Positions 8,772 through 16,921 of a stretch of DNA of 64,000 nt are shown here, in pieces. Position 1 is the stretch's first letter. Each line of letters begins with the position of its first letter. The notes under the pieces are model-generated. The model had not been told where the DNA came from, did not search any database, and saw only the letters and a list, made by a program, of their open reading frames with translations. The DNA lies in contig JAXGSB010000001.1 in the NCBI GenBank assembly GCA_040765295.1, forward strand, positions 1,302,001 to 1,366,000. Direction: 5' to 3'. Both the position numbers and the translations under genes were made by a program. This stretch comes from Scatomorpha sp040765295. Its GTDB lineage: Bacteria > Bacillota > Clostridia > Oscillospirales > Oscillospiraceae.

Positions 8772-10292
8772 ATGAAGAAAAAAACACAAAGAACAGTTTC
8801 AATATCGGTCGTTCTGCTCATGCTTCTGCTCCTGCCCGTGCAGGCCTTTGCGGAGGAATATAATATCGCCAACGGCAACATTACAGTGACCGCAGGCAGC
8901 AGCGGGCAGTCTGTTTCCCAAGGCAGCGGACCGGGAGTGCTGCAGACAACGCCGACGGTCATCACCGGAACCTCAGATACAAAAACCGTCACAATTACGG
9001 CGGAGACCGGTTATACTGCAGAAGTGACGCTAAAAGATGTGAACATCGACCGTTCAGACACATCTGACGCGGCGGCGCTCCTCACAGGCGGAGACGGAAA
9101 TGTGAATATCGAGCTTGACGGCGACAACACGCTGCAGAGCGGCAATAACCGCGCCGGATTGGAGAAGGGCAACGCCGGCACGCTGACCATAGGCGATGAC
9201 AACGATACTGCCGGCAGCCTCACGGCCACCAGCGACGGATATGGCGCGGGCATCGGCGCAGGCCAAGGCGGCAACGCCAGCTATATCATAATTACAGGCG
9301 GAGAGATTGAAGCCAACGGAGGCACTGCAGGCGCAGGCATCGGCGGAGGCAAAGGCGGCGACGGCAGCTATATAGAGATCAGCGGCGGCTCTGTCACGGC
9401 CAACGGCGGCAGTATGGGCGCGGGAATCGGCGGCGGCGAATGGGGTGACGGCCACGATATCACCATTACGGGCGGCACGGTCACGGCAAACGGCGGCGGC
9501 ATCGGCGCGGGGATTGGCGGCGGCATGTATGGCGACGGCAGCAATATCACCATCACGGGCGGCACGGTCACAGCCACCGGCGGCGATTGGGCCGCGGGCA
9601 TCGGCGGCGGCGGCAGCAGCACCTTCAACTCCGGCGGTGTCTCCAGTATCCCCTGCAACGGCTACGGCATAAGCATCACGGGCGGCGAGGTCACGGCTGT
9701 CGGCGGCAGCAATGGCGCGGGAATCGGCGGAGGATACGAGGGCATCGGCAGCGGCATCACCGTGTCGGGCGACGCGCAGGTCCGCGTGCAGGGCGGCGCA
9801 GGGGATGCTTCGGACGGCGCCGGCGCGGGCATAGGCAACGGGGGTAACAGCGACGTTCCCTACAGCGCCTATCGAAGAGCGATAAACGGCGCTGAGATAA
9901 TTCCCGACACCAGCAATCTGACGACGGCCGGTTGGGTTAAATATTATGCGCCGGGCGCTGATATGAACAAAGACTCGCCTATGAGAACTATTGGCAAGTT
10001 GAAAGTCGCAATCGGCATGAAGATGTTTATTAACGGCACGGCGTGGATTGTTGCCGGAATAGAGGGGGATATGGTGGAGCTTGTCTCTGACGACGCTTTC
10101 ACCGAGGAACAGCTAAAGGACTTGGAAGCCCTTATAAAGAATCTTCTGGCGGAATCTCAGCTTGGTAAACTGGCCGCCGACAAGGCGACAGGCGAGCGCG
10201 TGTTCCTCGCAGACGATGACATTGCGAAAAAATACTTCGGCGGTGAGAAGGGCCACATCGTAATCCGCGCAGATAAGAGCATTTTGTGGTAA
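8772..10292 (+). CDS. Secreted Gly-rich repeat protein A
   Basis: 506 residues. The start is the ATG at 8772 behind GGAGGAG. A Sec signal peptide ends at QAFA-EE. After about 130 residues of beta-rich sequence come six copies of a 29-residue unit with consensus GAGIGGGxxGDGSxITITGG then TVTAxGGxx; the fifth carries a longer variable loop (about 12 extra residues, including a Cys). A C-terminal module of about 100 residues (from MKMFINGTAWIVAGIEGD to IVIRADKSILW) is shared with three paralogues here. The repeats suggest an extended parallel beta structure outside the cell. No LPXTG or transmembrane anchor is present. I do not recognise a named family; adhesion or glycan binding would be a guess. 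Confidence 0.85.
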   Translation: MKKKTQRTVSISVVLLMLLLLPVQAFAEEYNIANGNITVTAGSSGQSVSQGSGPGVLQTTPTVITGTSDTKTVTITAETGYTAEVTLKDVNIDRSDTSDAAALLTGGDGNVNIELDGDNTLQSGNNRAGLEKGNAGTLTIGDDNDTAGSLTATSDGYGAGIGAGQGGNASYIIITGGEIEANGGTAGAGIGGGKGGDGSYIEISGGSVTANGGSMGAGIGGGEWGDGHDITITGGTVTANGGGIGAGIGGGMYGDGSNITITGGTVTATGGDWAAGIGGGGSSTFNSGGVSSIPCNGYGISITGGEVTAVGGSNGAGIGGGYEGIGSGITVSGDAQVRVQGGAGDASDGAGAGIGNGGNSDVPYSAYRRAINGAEIIPDTSNLTTAGWVKYYAPGADMNKDSPMRTIGKLKVAIGMKMFINGTAWIVAGIEGDMVELVSDDAFTEEQLKDLEALIKNLLAESQLGKLAADKATGERVFLADDDIAKKYFGGEKGHIVIRADKSILW

Positions 10293-10748
10293 TTGTTATT
10301 ATAAATCCCCATTCGGCCCTGCGAGACACTTTCCCTTTCCTAAAGAGGAAAGAAAGAGAGGCGCAAAACAGCGGATGGGGATTTACATACACAGTAAATG
10401 GGGATTGATGCTAAACAGCAGCTCAATCCCCATTCGGCTCTAAACGAGCCGCTTTCCCCTTGGTCTCAAGGGGAAAGAACAGCGGGGTGTAAGTCCCTTT
10501 TATTGCTTTGGAAAAAAGGGTAAAAGATAAGTTTTTTGTGTTTTTTACTTATTTTTTGAAAAATATGTATAAACAGAGCCTTTGAGAGCTCCGCACACGC
10601 GGATAATCTGCAAAATTCGGCAAAAAATCCTCCGAATTCGGCAGAAATATATTGCGCGGAAAGAATCAAAGCATTATAATTAAAGCAAATTCAGAGAATA
10701 TAAAAAACAAGTTAAAAACACAGTTTGAGAAATGGAGGAGATTCCGCC
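10293..10748 (+). repeat. Spacer between repeat genes A and B, first copy of a 455-base duplicated segment
   Basis: Nearly identical to 12804-13258. It contains nested inverted repeats built from the core AATCCCCAT / ATGGGGATT (about 10310-10437), the hairpin TTTCCCCTT/AAGGGGAAA (about 10453-10475), and then the promoter and ribosome site of the next gene. No coding region is convincing. Confidence 0.85.
10652..10680 (+). promoter_or_regulatory. Promoter of repeat-protein gene B
   Basis: TTGCGC (10652-10657), 17 bases, TATAAT (10675-10680), in the duplicated spacer. Confidence 0.6.
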
Positions 10749-12803
10749 ATGAAGAAAAAAACACAAAGAACAGTTTCGATATTGGTCACTCTGCTCATGC
10801 TTCTGCTTTTGCCCGTGCAGGCCTTTGCGCAGGAATATGATTTAGCCAACGGCAGCATTACAGTGACCGCAGGCAGCAGCGGGCAGTCTGTTTCCCAAGG
10901 CGGCGGACAGGGAGTGCTGCAGACAACGCCGACGGTCATTTACCAAACCGTGGGCGCAACCGCAAACACCATCGAGATTGAGGCGGAGTCCGGTTATACT
11001 GCAGAAGTGACGCTAAAAGATGTGAACATCGACCGTTCAGGCACATTTAACGCGGCGGCGCTCCTAACAGACGGGGACGGAAATGTGAATATCGAGCTCG
11101 ATGGAGACAACACGCTGCAGAGCGGCCATCACCGCGCCGGACTGGAGAAGAACAACGCCGGCACGCTGACCATAGGCGATAAAAGCGGCGCGGCCGGCAG
11201 CCTCGAGGCCAGCGGAGGCGTTGCTGCCGCAGGCATCGGCGGAGGCCGTTATGGCGACGGCAGCAATATAACGATTACGGGCGGCACAGTCACGGCCACC
11301 GGTGGTGACAGCGGCGCGGGAATCGGCGGCGGCGAAATGGGCGACGGCCACGATATCACCATTACGGGCGGCACGGTCACGGCAAGCGGAGGCATTTCAG
11401 GCGCGGGCATCGGCGGAGGCTGGGATGGCGACGGCAGCAATATAACGATTGCCGGCGGTACGGTCACGGCAAGCGGAGGCCGATTTGGAGCGGGCATCGG
11501 CGGAGGCTTTGATGGCGACGGCAGCGGCATTACGATAAACGGCGGTACGGTCACGGCAAGCGGTGGTGACGACGGTGCGGCCATCGGCGGAGGCGGTGGC
11601 GGCGACGGCAGCGGCATTACAATAGGCGGCGGCGAGGTCACGGCAAGCGGTGGTGACGACGGTGCGGCCATCGGCGGAGGCAGGAGCGGCGACGGCAGCA
11701 ATATCATGATAAGCGGCGGTACGGTCACGGCAAACGGAGGCTGGCTTGGAGCGGCCATCGGCGGAGGCGGTGGCGGCGACGGCAGCAATATTGGGATAAG
11801 CGGAGGCACGGTCACGGCAAGCGGTGGCAAGGGCGGAGCGGCTGTCGGCGGAGGCAGTGGCGGCGACGGCAGCAATATTGGGATAAGCGGCGGTACGGTC
11901 ACGGCAAGCGGGGGCGAAAGCGGCGCGGGCATCGGCGGAGGCAGTCGCGGCGACGGCAGCAATATTGAGATAAGCGGCGGTACGGTCACGGCAAACGGGG
12001 GCGCAGGCGCCGCGGGCATCGGCGGCGGCAGGAGCGTACATAGCGTACATAATGCCCCAGGGGGAGACGGCAGCAATATTAAAATAAGCGGCGGCACGGT
12101 CACGGCAAGCGGAGGCGAAGGCTATTTCGTGGGCAAGGTGAGCGGTGCGGGCATCGGCGGAGGTTTGTTTGGAGATGGCAGCAACATTGAGATAAGCGGC
12201 GGTACGGTCACGGCCAGCGGAGGACCCAGCGGCGCGGGCATCGGCGGCGGATGTCATGGCATAGGCAGCGATGTCACCGTGTCGGGATATGCCCAAGTGA
12301 GAGCGCAGGGCGGCGAAGCGGGTCCAAATGACGGCGTAGGCGCCGGCATCGGCAACGGCGGATATTGTGATTTTGCTGGCACCTCTTCAGACGGCGATGA
12401 GATTGAGCCCGATGTAAGCAATTTGACGACGGCCGGCTGGGTTAAATATTACGCGCCCGGCGCGAATATGAACACGGACGAGCCGATAAGAGTTATTATC
12501 GGAAAAGTGCAAGCTTATAGAATCGGCGAGAGGGTTATTATTAACGGCACGACGTGGATTGTTGCCGGAATAGAGGGGGATGTGCTCGAGCTTGTCTCTA
12601 AAGAATCTTTCACCGAGGAGCAGCTTAAGGACTTGGAAGCCCTTATAAAGAATCTTCTGACGGAAGCTCAGCTTGAAAAACTGATCGCCGACAAAACGAC
12701 AGGCGAGCGCGTATTCTTAGCCGATGACGACATCGCAAAAGAATACTTCGGCGGTGAGAAGGGGCACATCGTAATCCGCGCAGATAAGAGCATTTTGTGG
12801 TAA
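10749..12803 (+). CDS. Secreted Gly-rich repeat protein B
   Basis: 684 residues from the ATG at 10749 (GGAGGAG upstream); an upstream in-frame ATG at 10725 lacks a ribosome site and would put eight residues before the signal peptide. The signal peptide ends QAFA-QE. Twelve 29-residue units follow a roughly 130-residue N-terminal region; unit 10 holds an extended loop (SVHSVHNAPGGDG). The C-terminal module is almost identical to those of proteins A and C. Gene B plus its spacer is the tandem neighbour of gene C: start to start is 2510 bases. The near identity of signal peptide, spacer and C-terminus to gene C points to recent duplication. Function unknown. Confidence 0.85.
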   Translation: MKKKTQRTVSILVTLLMLLLLPVQAFAQEYDLANGSITVTAGSSGQSVSQGGGQGVLQTTPTVIYQTVGATANTIEIEAESGYTAEVTLKDVNIDRSGTFNAAALLTDGDGNVNIELDGDNTLQSGHHRAGLEKNNAGTLTIGDKSGAAGSLEASGGVAAAGIGGGRYGDGSNITITGGTVTATGGDSGAGIGGGEMGDGHDITITGGTVTASGGISGAGIGGGWDGDGSNITIAGGTVTASGGRFGAGIGGGFDGDGSGITINGGTVTASGGDDGAAIGGGGGGDGSGITIGGGEVTASGGDDGAAIGGGRSGDGSNIMISGGTVTANGGWLGAAIGGGGGGDGSNIGISGGTVTASGGKGGAAVGGGSGGDGSNIGISGGTVTASGGESGAGIGGGSRGDGSNIEISGGTVTANGGAGAAGIGGGRSVHSVHNAPGGDGSNIKISGGTVTASGGEGYFVGKVSGAGIGGGLFGDGSNIEISGGTVTASGGPSGAGIGGGCHGIGSDVTVSGYAQVRAQGGEAGPNDGVGAGIGNGGYCDFAGTSSDGDEIEPDVSNLTTAGWVKYYAPGANMNTDEPIRVIIGKVQAYRIGERVIINGTTWIVAGIEGDVLELVSKESFTEEQLKDLEALIKNLLTEAQLEKLIADKTTGERVFLADDDIAKEYFGGEKGHIVIRADKSILW

Positions 12804-13258
12804 TTGTTATTATAAATCCCCATTCGGCCCTGTGAAACACTTTCCCTTTCCTAAAGAGAAAAGAAAAGAGAGGCGCAAAAAGGCGGATGGGGATTTGCAT
12901 ACACAGTAAATGGGGATTGATGCTAAACAGCAGCTCAATCCCCATTCGGCTCTAAACGAGCCGCTTTTCCCTTGGTCTCAAGGGGAAAGAACAGCGGGGT
13001 GTAAGTCCCTTTTATTGCTTTGGAAAAAAGGGTAAAAGATAAGTTTTTGTGTTTTTTACTTATTTTTTGAAAAATATGTATAAACAGAGCCTTTGAGAGC
13101 TCCGCACACGCGGATAATCTGCAAAATTCGGCAAAAAATCCGCCGAATTCGGCAGAAATATATTGCGCGGAAAGAATCAAAGCATTATAATTAAAGCAAA
13201 TTCAGAGAATATAAAAAACAAGTTAAAAAACAGTTTGAGAAATGGAGGAGATTCCGCC
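12804..13258 (+). repeat. Spacer between repeat genes B and C, second copy of the duplicated segment
   Basis: Matches 10293-10748 over practically its whole length with a few substitutions and single-base indels, including the palindromic core, promoter and ribosome site. Confidence 0.85.
13163..13191 (+). promoter_or_regulatory. Promoter of repeat-protein gene C
   Basis: TTGCGC (13163-13168), 17 bases, TATAAT (13186-13191). Confidence 0.6.
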
Positions 13259-15298
13259 ATGAAGAAAAAAACACAAAGAACAGTTTCGATATTGGTCACT
13301 CTGCTCATGCTTCTGCTTTTGCCCGTGCAGGCCTTTGCGCAGGAATATGATTTAAGCTTAGGCGATATCACGGTTACTGCAGACTCTAGCGGACAGTATG
13401 TTTCACAGGTCGATGAGGGCATCATTGACGAGCCGCAGACGACAGAGACAGTCATTTACCAAATCGGGGGTGCAACTGCAAACACCATCGAGATTGAGGC
13501 GGAGGCGGGACAGACCGCGAAAGTGACGCTTAGAGATGTGAACATCGACTCCTTAGGTACAAGCGAGGCGGCGGTGGTCACGATCGGCGACGGAAATGTG
13601 AATATCGAGCTCGACGGCGACAACAAACTGCAGAGCTGCATTAACCACGCCGGACTGGAGAAGAACAACGCCGGCACGCTGACCATAGGCGATAAAAGCG
13701 GCGCGGCCGGCAGCCTCGAGGCCACCGGAGACACGTATGGCGCGGGCATCGGCGGAGGCTATTGCGGCGACGGCAGCAATATAACGATTACGGGCGGCGC
13801 GGTCACGGCCAACGGAGGCGATGGCGGCGCGGGCATCGGCGGAGGCTTTGATGGCGACGGCAGCAATATAACAATTGCCGGCGGAACGGTCACGGCAAGC
13901 GGAGGCCGATTTGGAGCGGGCATCGGCGGAGGCTGTGATGGCAATGGCAACGATATCAACATTTCCAGCGGAACGGTCGCAGCAAGCGGAGGCCAATTTG
14001 GAGCGGGCATCGGCGGAGGCGATGATGGCAATGGCAGCAATATCAATATTTCCGGCGGAACGGTCACGGCAAACGGAGGCCAACTTGGAGCGGGCATCGG
14101 CGGAGGCGATAACGGCGACGGAAGCAATATCACGATAAGCGGCGGAACGGTCACGGCAAGCGGCGGCGAAAACGGAGCGGGCATCGGCGGAGGCAGGAGC
14201 GGCGACGGCAGCGATATCGTGATAAGCGGCGGTACGGTCACGGCAAACGGAGGCGATGGCGGCGCGGGCATCGGCGGAGGCTATCATGGCGACGGCAGCA
14301 ATATTGGGATAAGCGGCGGGACGGTCACGGCAAACGGCAACGGCGGCGCGGGCATCGGCGGCGGTGGGGTTGGAGATGGCAGCAATATTGAGATAAGCGG
14401 CGGAACGGTCACGGCAAGCGGAGGACTCAGCGGCGCGGGCATCGGCGGAGGCAGTCGCGGCGACGGCAGCAATATTGAGATAAGCGGCGGAACGGTCACG
14501 GCAAGCGGAAGCAAGTACGGCGCGGGCATCGGCGGAGGCAAGAGGGGCGACGGCAGCAATATCACGATAAGCGGCGGCACGGTCACGGCAAGCGGGGGCG
14601 AAGGCGCCGCGGGCATCGGCGGAGGCGAGACCTTTGTTAATTCCCCAGGGGGAGGCGGCAGCAATATTGAGATAAGCGGCGGAACGGTCACGGCAAGCGG
14701 AGGACTCAGCGGCGCGGGCATCGGCGGCGGATGTCATGGCATAGGCAGCGATGTCACCGTGTCGGGATATGCCCAAGTGAGAGCGCAGGGCGGCGAAGCG
14801 AGCCAATATGACGGCGTAGGCGCCGGCATCGGCAACGGCGGATATTGCAATTATCCTTTAAGTGATTCGTTTGACGGCGATGAGATTGAGCCCGATGTAA
14901 GCAACTTGACGACGGCCGGCTGGGTTAAATATTATGCGCCCGGCGCGAATATGAACACGGACAAACCGATAAGAGTTATTATCGGCAAGGTGCCGGTTTA
15001 TAATTCAGCTTATAAAATCGGCGATAAAGTTATTTTGAACGGCAGAGAGTGGATTGTTGCCGGAATAGAGGGGGATGTGCTTGAGCTTGTCTCTAAAGAA
15101 TCTTTCACCGAGGAGCAGCTTAAGGACTTGGAAGCCCTTATAAAGAATCTTCTGACGGAAGCTCAGCTTGAAAAACTTGTCGCGGACAAAGCAAGCGGCG
15201 AGCGCGTATTCTTAGCCGATGAAGGAGTTGCGAAAGAATACTTCGGCGGGGAGAAGGGGCACATCGTAATCCGCGCAGATAAGAGCATTTTGGGATAG
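13259..15298 (+). CDS. Secreted Gly-rich repeat protein C
   Basis: 679 residues from the ATG at 13259; the open frame extends upstream to 13163 but that stretch is the promoter region of the duplicated spacer. The signal peptide is identical to that of protein B. The first 80 mature residues differ (DLSLGDITVTADSSGQYVSQ) and resemble those of the distant fourth copy at 31723 instead. Twelve 29-residue units follow, unit 11 with an extended loop (ETFVNSPGGGG). The C-terminal module begins at about SAYKIGDKVILNGREWIVAG. It is therefore a mosaic within the family, which suggests recombination between paralogues. Function unknown; secreted, no anchor visible. Confidence 0.85.
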   Translation: MKKKTQRTVSILVTLLMLLLLPVQAFAQEYDLSLGDITVTADSSGQYVSQVDEGIIDEPQTTETVIYQIGGATANTIEIEAEAGQTAKVTLRDVNIDSLGTSEAAVVTIGDGNVNIELDGDNKLQSCINHAGLEKNNAGTLTIGDKSGAAGSLEATGDTYGAGIGGGYCGDGSNITITGGAVTANGGDGGAGIGGGFDGDGSNITIAGGTVTASGGRFGAGIGGGCDGNGNDINISSGTVAASGGQFGAGIGGGDDGNGSNINISGGTVTANGGQLGAGIGGGDNGDGSNITISGGTVTASGGENGAGIGGGRSGDGSDIVISGGTVTANGGDGGAGIGGGYHGDGSNIGISGGTVTANGNGGAGIGGGGVGDGSNIEISGGTVTASGGLSGAGIGGGSRGDGSNIEISGGTVTASGSKYGAGIGGGKRGDGSNITISGGTVTASGGEGAAGIGGGETFVNSPGGGGSNIEISGGTVTASGGLSGAGIGGGCHGIGSDVTVSGYAQVRAQGGEASQYDGVGAGIGNGGYCNYPLSDSFDGDEIEPDVSNLTTAGWVKYYAPGANMNTDKPIRVIIGKVPVYNSAYKIGDKVILNGREWIVAGIEGDVLELVSKESFTEEQLKDLEALIKNLLTEAQLEKLVADKASGERVFLADEGVAKEYFGGEKGHIVIRADKSILG

Positions 15299-15957
15299 TT
15301 GTCTTATCAATTCCCATACTTAACGCAGCTTATGAGCTTTACGCGCCAATCCCCATCCGCCGACTTCGGTCGGCATCTTCCCTTAAGAAGGAGGAAGGAA
15401 CAGATTGTGCGAACCCAAAATTTATATGTCTGATTTTGGTTTGCCGATTTATACTACAATCTTCAAATACGCTTAAAGCTCTTGCCCGCCCTGTGCAAGG
15501 GCGGGCGGCACGGCGTAGCCGTGTCGGGAGGGTTGACAAGGCAAACAGATATAGTTCGCTGTAAAGTTTTTTATTCAGACTAGATGTTAGCCTGTATCAG
15601 TCACTTAAATCTACAGGGACATATCCTGCGGAGGAACAACCCCTCAGTCAAAAACCTGCGGTTTTCGACAGCTCCCCTTTCACAGTGGAGCCAAGAGAAA
15701 GTGCGAAATTGTGAGATTTGAGCACCAATCCCCATCCGCCGACTTCGTCGGCACCTTCCCCCTTAAAAAGGAGGAAGGAACAAATAGCGAAAAACGCTTG
15801 TTTCCTCAGGTTTTGAATGCATCCCGCTTTTTTCTTTGAAAACAGGTAAAGAAAAGTGCGGAAATAATCCGCTGTTTTATTAAATACAGGAAGACCGAGA
15901 GCGCTGCAAAATGAGTCAGTTTGCAGCGCTCACGGTTTTTACGGATTGATTTATGAA
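15299..15957. repeat. Gene-free stretch rich in REP-like palindromes
   Basis: No credible gene. Two related elements occur at about 15347-15400 and 15725-15780 (CCCATCCGCCGACTTCG, then TCGGCA, then CTTCCC and GGAGGAAGGAACA). Another palindrome at 15641-15695 has ACCTGCGGTTTTCGACAGCT followed by CTCCCCTTTCACAGTGGAG. A fourth at about 15486-15530 pairs GCCCGCCC with GGGCGGGC and GGCACGG with CCGTGTC. They resemble dispersed intergenic palindromes seen in many Clostridia. Confidence 0.7.
15895..15940 (+). terminator. Terminator after the repeat-protein array
   Basis: ACCGAGAGCGCTGCAAA pairs imperfectly with TTTGCAGCGCTCACGGT, followed by a T run. It is a close relative of the hairpin at 8530-8567 that precedes the array. 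Confidence 0.7.
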
Positions 15958-16800
15958 CTATTTATATTTTACGACCGGTCTGTAGTACTCGAATATGACC
16001 ATGTCGTTACGAGCTTCGTGCTTCCACTCTCTGGAAGTCCATGCCACCTTCATTGCTCCCATAAGTTCGGAGAGCCTCACCGGAAGGGGCTTTTTTCCGA
16101 TTTTATACGCTATGAAATGAGGCCTTGAAAGAAAGTTGAACATCGTGTTGGCAAGCATAAATGATTTGAGCCTGCCTTGTGTTTCGGGATAGTCTTTCAT
16201 CGGCATGGCCAATTGTCCGCGAAGTATGTGCGGGGCATTTTTCTTAAACCAGCGCATAGACCTCGGGTCGAAACTCTCGACGCAGGCCTGCGCTCCCTCT
16301 TCCGTAATTATCTTATAGGTCTTTGCAGCCAGCGCCTTTGTATTTCCTGACTGTTTCAGCTCGACTATAACCGGCCTCTGCCTGCCGACGGCTCTGAGCG
16401 CCTCTGTGAGCAGAGGGATTTTATGCTCTGTATCGTGAAGACTGAATTCCTGAAGTTCAAGATATGTGAGGTCTTGGATATCCTTATCGACACCGCAGAG
16501 TCTCTGCAAGTTGTCATCATGGAATACGACAACTTTTCCGTCCTTTGTGAGGTGAACATCAAGCTCGACACCGTAACCGATTCTGGACGCCGCCTTGAAT
16601 GCCGGTATAGAATTTTCCGGTATTGTTTGGCTGCGTTTATGCAGTCCTCTGTGCGCAATGTTTCTGCCGAAAAAAGGTTTTTTAAGCTCCTTTCCGGGCT
16701 TTTCGGGCGCAACCATGAAAGTTAAGGCTGAAAGAGAGCCCAGGGTAAAAAGCGCCGCGCCTGCAAGCACTTTTTTACTAATCTTTTTCAGAACTTTCAC
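15958..16800 (-). CDS. Glycerophosphodiester phosphodiesterase family protein
   Basis: About 280 residues. GDPD motifs are clear: NIAHRGLH with the catalytic His, PENSIPAFKAA, ELDVHLTKDGKVVVFHDDNL with the metal-binding acids and second His, and VIVELKQSG. The N-terminus KKISKKVLAGAALFTLGSL is a signal peptide or membrane anchor, so the enzyme probably acts outside the membrane on deacylated phospholipids or teichoic-acid-like glycerophosphodiesters. The start is uncertain: a GTG at 16798-16800 touches its GGAG, while a CTG at 16789-16791 sits eight bases behind GGAGG; a TTG at 16854 has no ribosome site. Divergent from the MFS gene. Confidence 0.85.
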   Translation of the reverse strand: MKVLKKISKKVLAGAALFTLGSLSALTFMVAPEKPGKELKKPFFGRNIAHRGLHKRSQTIPENSIPAFKAASRIGYGVELDVHLTKDGKVVVFHDDNLQRLCGVDKDIQDLTYLELQEFSLHDTEHKIPLLTEALRAVGRQRPVIVELKQSGNTKALAAKTYKIITEEGAQACVESFDPRSMRWFKKNAPHILRGQLAMPMKDYPETQGRLKSFMLANTMFNFLSRPHFIAYKIGKKPLPVRLSELMGAMKVAWTSREWKHEARNDMVIFEYYRPVVKYK

Positions 16801-16921
16801 CTCCGTTTTTCTCTCTTCTGCATATATTTTACTCCAAGCCGTCTTTCCAGTCAAATTAAACTTGAAGCAGTTTTGTTTTTATCGTATTATTAAAGCGTAT
16901 CATAATATTATGGAGGGATCT

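Noticed and set aside
11249..14806. Long antisense open frames (up to 417 codons) opposite the repeat-protein genes
   Set aside because: They come from the GC-rich repeat structure; they lack ribosome sites and show Pro-Ser or Ala-Ser repeats that mirror the sense repeats.
8772..15298. Regularly spaced 87-base repeats as a possible CRISPR array
   Set aside because: The repeats are contiguous, in frame and translated with a signal peptide; there are no unique spacers and no cas genes.
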